From assembly GCA_009103225.1 (NCBI GenBank), contig RHPI01001616.1, positions 515,827-579,826 of the forward strand: a stretch of DNA of 64,000 nucleotides. The letters run 5' to 3'. The translations under genes and the position numbers were made by a program. Below the pieces are notes generated by a model. That model searched no databases. It saw nothing but the letters and a program-made list of their open reading frames with translations, and was not told the origin of the DNA. Each line of letters opens with the position of its first letter. Within the stretch, counting starts at the first letter, position 1. This document shows positions 59,972-64,000 of the stretch, piece by piece. This DNA is from Chlorokybus atmophyticus. Its lineage: Eukaryota > Streptophyta > Chlorokybophyceae > Chlorokybales > Chlorokybaceae.

Positions 59972-62844
59972 CTACAAAGAATCTCCACCTTGCAAACGAC
60001 CATCTCCCTCAGTAATGGTGTCTTTGAATGAGCCTCCTCCGGGAATCATGGGCAGAACATGCTCTTGGTAGGGAACAATGATGTCCAGCAGGTATGGTCC
60101 TTCAGACTCGATCATTCTCTTCAGCGCCGCGTCCAACTCGGATCTCTTCGTCACACGCTCACCAGGGACCTGCATGTAGCCATTGTGGGGACTGTGATTG
60201 GGAATATAACCACCACTACCCATCTACCTGCTGCTAAGCAAGCAGTACCTTGCAAGATTTGGCCATGGTAACAAAGTCAGGGTAAATGTCATCGATATCC
60301 TCAGGGTCGCCCAGATATGTGTGGCCTCTGTTTGACTTGTAAAATCGATCTTCCCACTGAACCACCATGCCCAGGTACTGGTTGTTCAGGATCATCATCT
60401 TGACTGGCAACTTCTCAACATACGCTGTGGCCAATTCCTGATCATAGAGAGACAGGATAAGCCTTATTTGAAACAAAATACATAAAATGGATCAACCCAT
60501 TGCAATCCAACTACTCGACTGTTACCTGGCAATTCATGATAAAACTGCCATCACCATCGATGTCAATGACAAGCTTGTCAGGGCATGCAGCCTGTGCACC
60601 CAATGCAGACGGCAACCCAAAGCCCATCGAGCCCAATCCGCCTGAGCTAATCCACCGCCTGGGAGCATCGTATGTGTACCTGCACCACACGTGGATGTTG
60701 AGCTGCTACAACTGGAGTTAGAACCCAAGAGACTGCACACATGGCATGTATGGAGGCGTACCATTGCGCTGCCCACATCTGGTGCTGTCCCACTCCCGTT
60801 GTGATGATCGCCTCTCCCTGAGTCAGCTCACAGACTCGCTGAATGGCGTATTGCGGCATAATTATGTCATCATCTCGTTGCGGGAACTGCAAGCACCTGT
60901 GTTAGTTGTTGATAAAGAACGCAACAACTGGACCAGCATGCCACGCGCCGCACAGTACATACCTTCATTGGGTTCTGCTCCCTGATGTCATCTATTTCTG
61001 CATGCCAGGCTGAGAAATCAAAGGATTGCTGGCGAGAAGCAAGCTCGGCATTCAGCATCGCAAGGGTTGCCTTCACATCTGCACAGACTGGCACCAAGGC
61101 ATTCTTGTTCTTGCCAATCTCTGCAGGGTCAATATCCACATGTACAATGTTGGCATGCGCAGCAAACGCCTCCAGCTTGCCGGTGACGCGATCGTCAAAG
61201 CGCACGCCCAACGCCAGCAGCAGGTCTGCTTTGTCAATAGCGTAGTTGGCATAGACAGTGCCGTGCATGCCAAGCATCTGCAACGCCCGCGGGTCGCTCT
61301 CAGGGAAGCAACCAAGACCCATGAGCGTTTGTGCAACAGGGAGATCTGTGCGGTCCACAAACTCGCGCAACTCTTCACTAGCATGCAAGCAGCCTCCGCC
61401 TGCATAAATAACTGGCCGCTTCGCTGACGCCAGCAGCGACAGGATCCTTGTAATCTGCACAGCCAGAGGCGATGTGGGCTTTTTACCCCTGTACACATGC
61501 TGCGGAGGCAGATGCATACATGTATGGTGTACACAAACCTGTGACTGGGGAGGTGCACCCGGCAAGCGAGAGGTGTATCCAGGGATGCGCATGACAGTGG
61601 AGAAGTTTGGAACAAGCATGGCCTGCTGCACATCCTTAGGTATGTCTATCAACACAGGACCTGGTCGACCGGTCGATGCCAAAAAGAATGCTTCCCGCAC
61701 AACGCGAGGGATGTCTGCAGGATCCATCACCAAGTAGTTGTGCTTGGTAATCTGCCGTGTGACCTCAACAATGGGTGTCTCTTGGAAGGCGTCTGTTCCA
61801 ATCATGCGCCGAGGAACCTGGTGCAAAGCATGCTCAGATCTTGCAAACCAGCAGAGCTAATCTTGCAGACAACGCTTCAGGTTGCTGTAGTCGGGGTTAT
61901 CAACTTGATCGCGACACATGCCATCACAACCTCGTTGTGCTTGCAACACACCTGACCAGTGATGGCAACGAGAGGAACAGAGTCCAACAGAGCATCCGCA
62001 AGACCAGTGACCAAGTTAGTGGCTCCAGGACCCGATGTAGCGATGCAGACTCCAACACGACCAGAAGCTTTGGCGTAACCCTCAGCCGCAAACACTTCGC
62101 CCTGCTCGTGCCGACACAACACGTTGCGGATGGTCTTGGATCGCGTCAGCGCCTGTTCAGTGAATCCAAGTGGAAAACAGCAGCACATGTAAACAAATAC
62201 AACCTGTACAAAGTGAGGCACACTACCATCGGTGCTGAGCACAAGATAAACCATATCACATGTAGATCAGTGCATGCATGCTGCCACCGACAAGCACCAC
62301 ACACCAAAGTATGCACATGCAAGAAATGTACAGGTAGTTGCAGCAACCAACAATAGTTCCTTACCTGGTGAATTTCCATAGATGCGCCACCAGGATATGC
62401 AAACAGGACATCAACCCCCTCGCGCTCAAGGGCCTCGACGAGAACATCGCAGCCCTTGCGTGGCTCATCGTCCTTGAACCTGCTCTGAAAGGAGGGCTGC
62501 TTGGCCTCCTCCTGCTGCTGCTCCGCTTCGGAAGTAGAAGACTTCAACCTCATGGCGTCTGCAAGGGAAGGCTCAGCCACAACGGCGCTTTGCGACGTGG
62601 CGCTGCTAGCTGCTTGCGCTGGCGCAGCCGGCCGCTTCGTGGCCGAGCATGTCGCAGGAGAAAAACCAGGCTTAGAAGAAGATGCAGAGCAAGCTGACGC
62701 CGCCCTGGCCGACTTCCCAAGGAAATCACTCCTCCTGCTGCTCCGCCTGGCAGCAGGCGACGGGGCGGCGGCCGACGACGAAGACGAGCAGGCTACCTCC
62801 GGCCTCGCCACCCATGCCGCCGCGGTGGCGATGGCCTGCGCCAT
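59972..62844 (-). CDS. Acetolactate synthase catalytic subunit (acetohydroxyacid synthase)
   Basis: First common enzyme of valine, leucine and isoleucine synthesis; ThDP- and FAD-dependent, plastid-located. Exons: complement 62365-62844, 61952-62152, 61539-61817, 60963-61499, 60762-60886, 60526-60679, 60249-60437 and 59972-60169; phases agree, 720 aa (733 if the 39-nt piece 61500-61538 is kept). Residues 1-100 are a Ser/Ala-rich transit peptide. Marks: [28 protein letters not shown] with the catalytic Glu at about 176, [46 protein letters not shown]-type [39 protein letters not shown], ThDP motif [30 protein letters not shown] and TITEGDGR. Proline 229 and Trp 620, positions equivalent to known herbicide contacts, are the sensitive-type residues. 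Three pseudogene fragments lie in this window. Confidence 0.97.
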
Positions 62845-62944
62845 TGTGCAATAACCTCTCCGGACTGCCCTACTACTAGCACACACTGACCCTCCTCACC
62901 ACCACAACCACAACCACGACGAGGACGCAGCGGCGGCGGCGGCA

Positions 62945-63330
62945 ATGGTGGCGACGTGCTGCGTCTACAGGGCAAGCTATGCCTCAAAACCCTACTGCCA
63001 AGCATGCCTGCAGGCGATAGACCGTAAAGCGCCTGTGCAGTCATTTGGCATTCGAGACACAGACAGCCTGCAGCCAATGACAAACGTCGCCAGCAAGAAG
63101 GCGCAAGCAGCGGCGGCGGCGGCGGCGGTGGCGGTGTTGGTGCGGACGTCGTTCTTGTCATCAATGAGGGAACAGTAGCTTGGACAGTGGCGCATTGTCC
63201 TGCTGTGGGTTTCAACTTGGTCAACTCTAGCTGTGTGAATTGCAGAGGGCGCTGGCAGGGGGGTTTGTCGCCCGCTCTGCCGCGCGGCAGGTGTTGCCGC
63301 TGATGACCTTCACAGCAGCTGGAAGCTTAG
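62945..63330 (+). CDS. Weak hypothetical gene divergent from acetolactate synthase
   Basis: A 77-aa frame (62945-63178) has Ala-rich NVASKKAQAAAAAAAVAVLV near its end, and a second exon-like piece (63246-63330) reads RALAGGFVARSAARQVLPLM before 'ttaggtaagt'. The pieces could be one short organelle-targeted protein, but no donor joins them convincingly. The region between 62844 and 62945 would be a shared promoter. Confidence 0.25.
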
Positions 63331-64000
63331 GTAAGTCTTTGCACCTCATTGTTTCTTGCAATGTTCAGGCTTCGGCTTTTCACACGCTGCACCATCACAT
63401 CAACTGTCTTGCAATGGAGACCACCGAATGGCAGATGGGGCAATGTGCGTCAATTTGTCAGCTCAGGAGGTCATCGCTTGCGTTTGTTTTGCTGTTGAAA
63501 CTGATTTTAACTAATTGAGGCTCAGAGCAATTGATGGTTGGGGTGCACCTGTTTGTCAGCTCGGCAGGCCATCTCTTGCGTTTGTTATTCATAGAAACCA
63601 CTGCTAGCACTCGGTAGCCCATTGCCAGCTTCGTGCGAGGCAGTGGGCAACCGCTTATTGCACCACTGAATTGCCTGTACTGGACACAATCTGTGGTTGC
63701 GGAAGGTGGACTGGGCCCATGCAACATTACAACGAGACTGGAAACACTTTGTGCATGGTTGAGCATGAGCGACCAATGTTGTCTTGACACTCCCATAATG
63801 AAACCGTTACAACACAGTATATTTGTCTGCACGCAAGTTTTCGGCTTTAGTGTGTGCTGGTCAACTTGCCTAAGCACAGTTTGTGCGCACAGACACAGTG
63901 TGGCAGTTCTCGAAGATCTGGAGGCTGCCCAGTGAGGGCTTGCGTGCAAGTCTGAGGGCAGCCTCCAAGCGCTGCGGGGATGGAACACGCAAGGGTGCGG
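63331..64000. other. Gene-free stretch
   Basis: It contains a degenerate tandem pair ('tgtcagctc..ggccatc..cttgcgtttg' at about 63458-63490 and 63555-63585) and an 11-bp stem hairpin (63920-63930 with 63956-63966). The window may end inside an intron. Confidence 0.45.

Overview
The window looks like nuclear DNA of a green alga (Viridiplantae, probably a chlorophyte; the genus cannot be told from sequence alone). Reasons: genes are split by many short GT-AG introns, nuclear genes carry plastid-targeting N-termini (ATP synthase gamma, Toc75 with its poly-glycine stretch, acetolactate synthase), and plant-type families are present (Toc75, a WOX-like homeodomain, AP2/ERF, a GRAB-domain golgin). 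No bacterial operons, CRISPR arrays, rRNA or convincing tRNA genes were seen. The sequence is a draft scaffold: it has a 138-base N run (48903-49040) and single N's at 27120, 28015, 46440, 52923 and 58334, mostly beside homopolymers, microsatellites or repeats.

Left part (1-29.6 kb), gene-rich. In order: a small one-TM coiled-coil protein (+, 3246-3617); chloroplast ATP synthase gamma atpC (-, 4414-6093); APS kinase (-, 8026-9656); an AT-richer desert with a 70-bp-arm foldback (9.7-12.5 kb); a fucosyltransferase-like Golgi glycosyltransferase (-, 12524-15462); TOC75 (-, 16700-20539); divergent eIF4E (+, 20948-22283); replication factor C subunit 2 (-, 23518-26084); and a decayed second copy of the glycosyltransferase (+, 26269-29640). 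The two glycosyltransferase copies and an RFC2 first-exon remnant at 15.6 kb indicate that a divergent RFC2/glycosyltransferase pair was duplicated in inverted orientation and that each copy lost the opposite gene.

Middle (29.6-57.2 kb). After a gene desert (29.6-34.1 kb) the region becomes a mosaic of segmental duplications. It holds a golgin (GC3/GC4-like, -, 34168-36462, apparently 5'-truncated), a PD-(D/E)XK nuclease-like gene with a Crinkler-like header (-, 42286-44011), and a transcription factor joining a WOX-like homeodomain, a C3Hc3H zinc finger and an AP2 domain (-, 50562-52653). Around them lie fragments of golgin, AP2, acetolactate synthase and nuclease exons with introns kept, two large inverted repeats (265-bp and 1043-bp arms), and direct copies of a 2.5-kb block.

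Right part (57.2-64 kb): a 425-bp CT microsatellite, weak hypothetical exons, the intact acetolactate synthase catalytic subunit (-, 59972-62844), and a weak divergent hypothetical gene.

The recognisable genes are mainly housekeeping: plastid energy (gamma subunit), sulfate assimilation (APS kinase), plastid protein import (Toc75), translation initiation (eIF4E), replication (RFC2), branched-chain amino acids (ALS) and the secretory pathway (glycosyltransferase, golgin). Exon joins were checked by codon phase and family alignment from memory; no searches were run.
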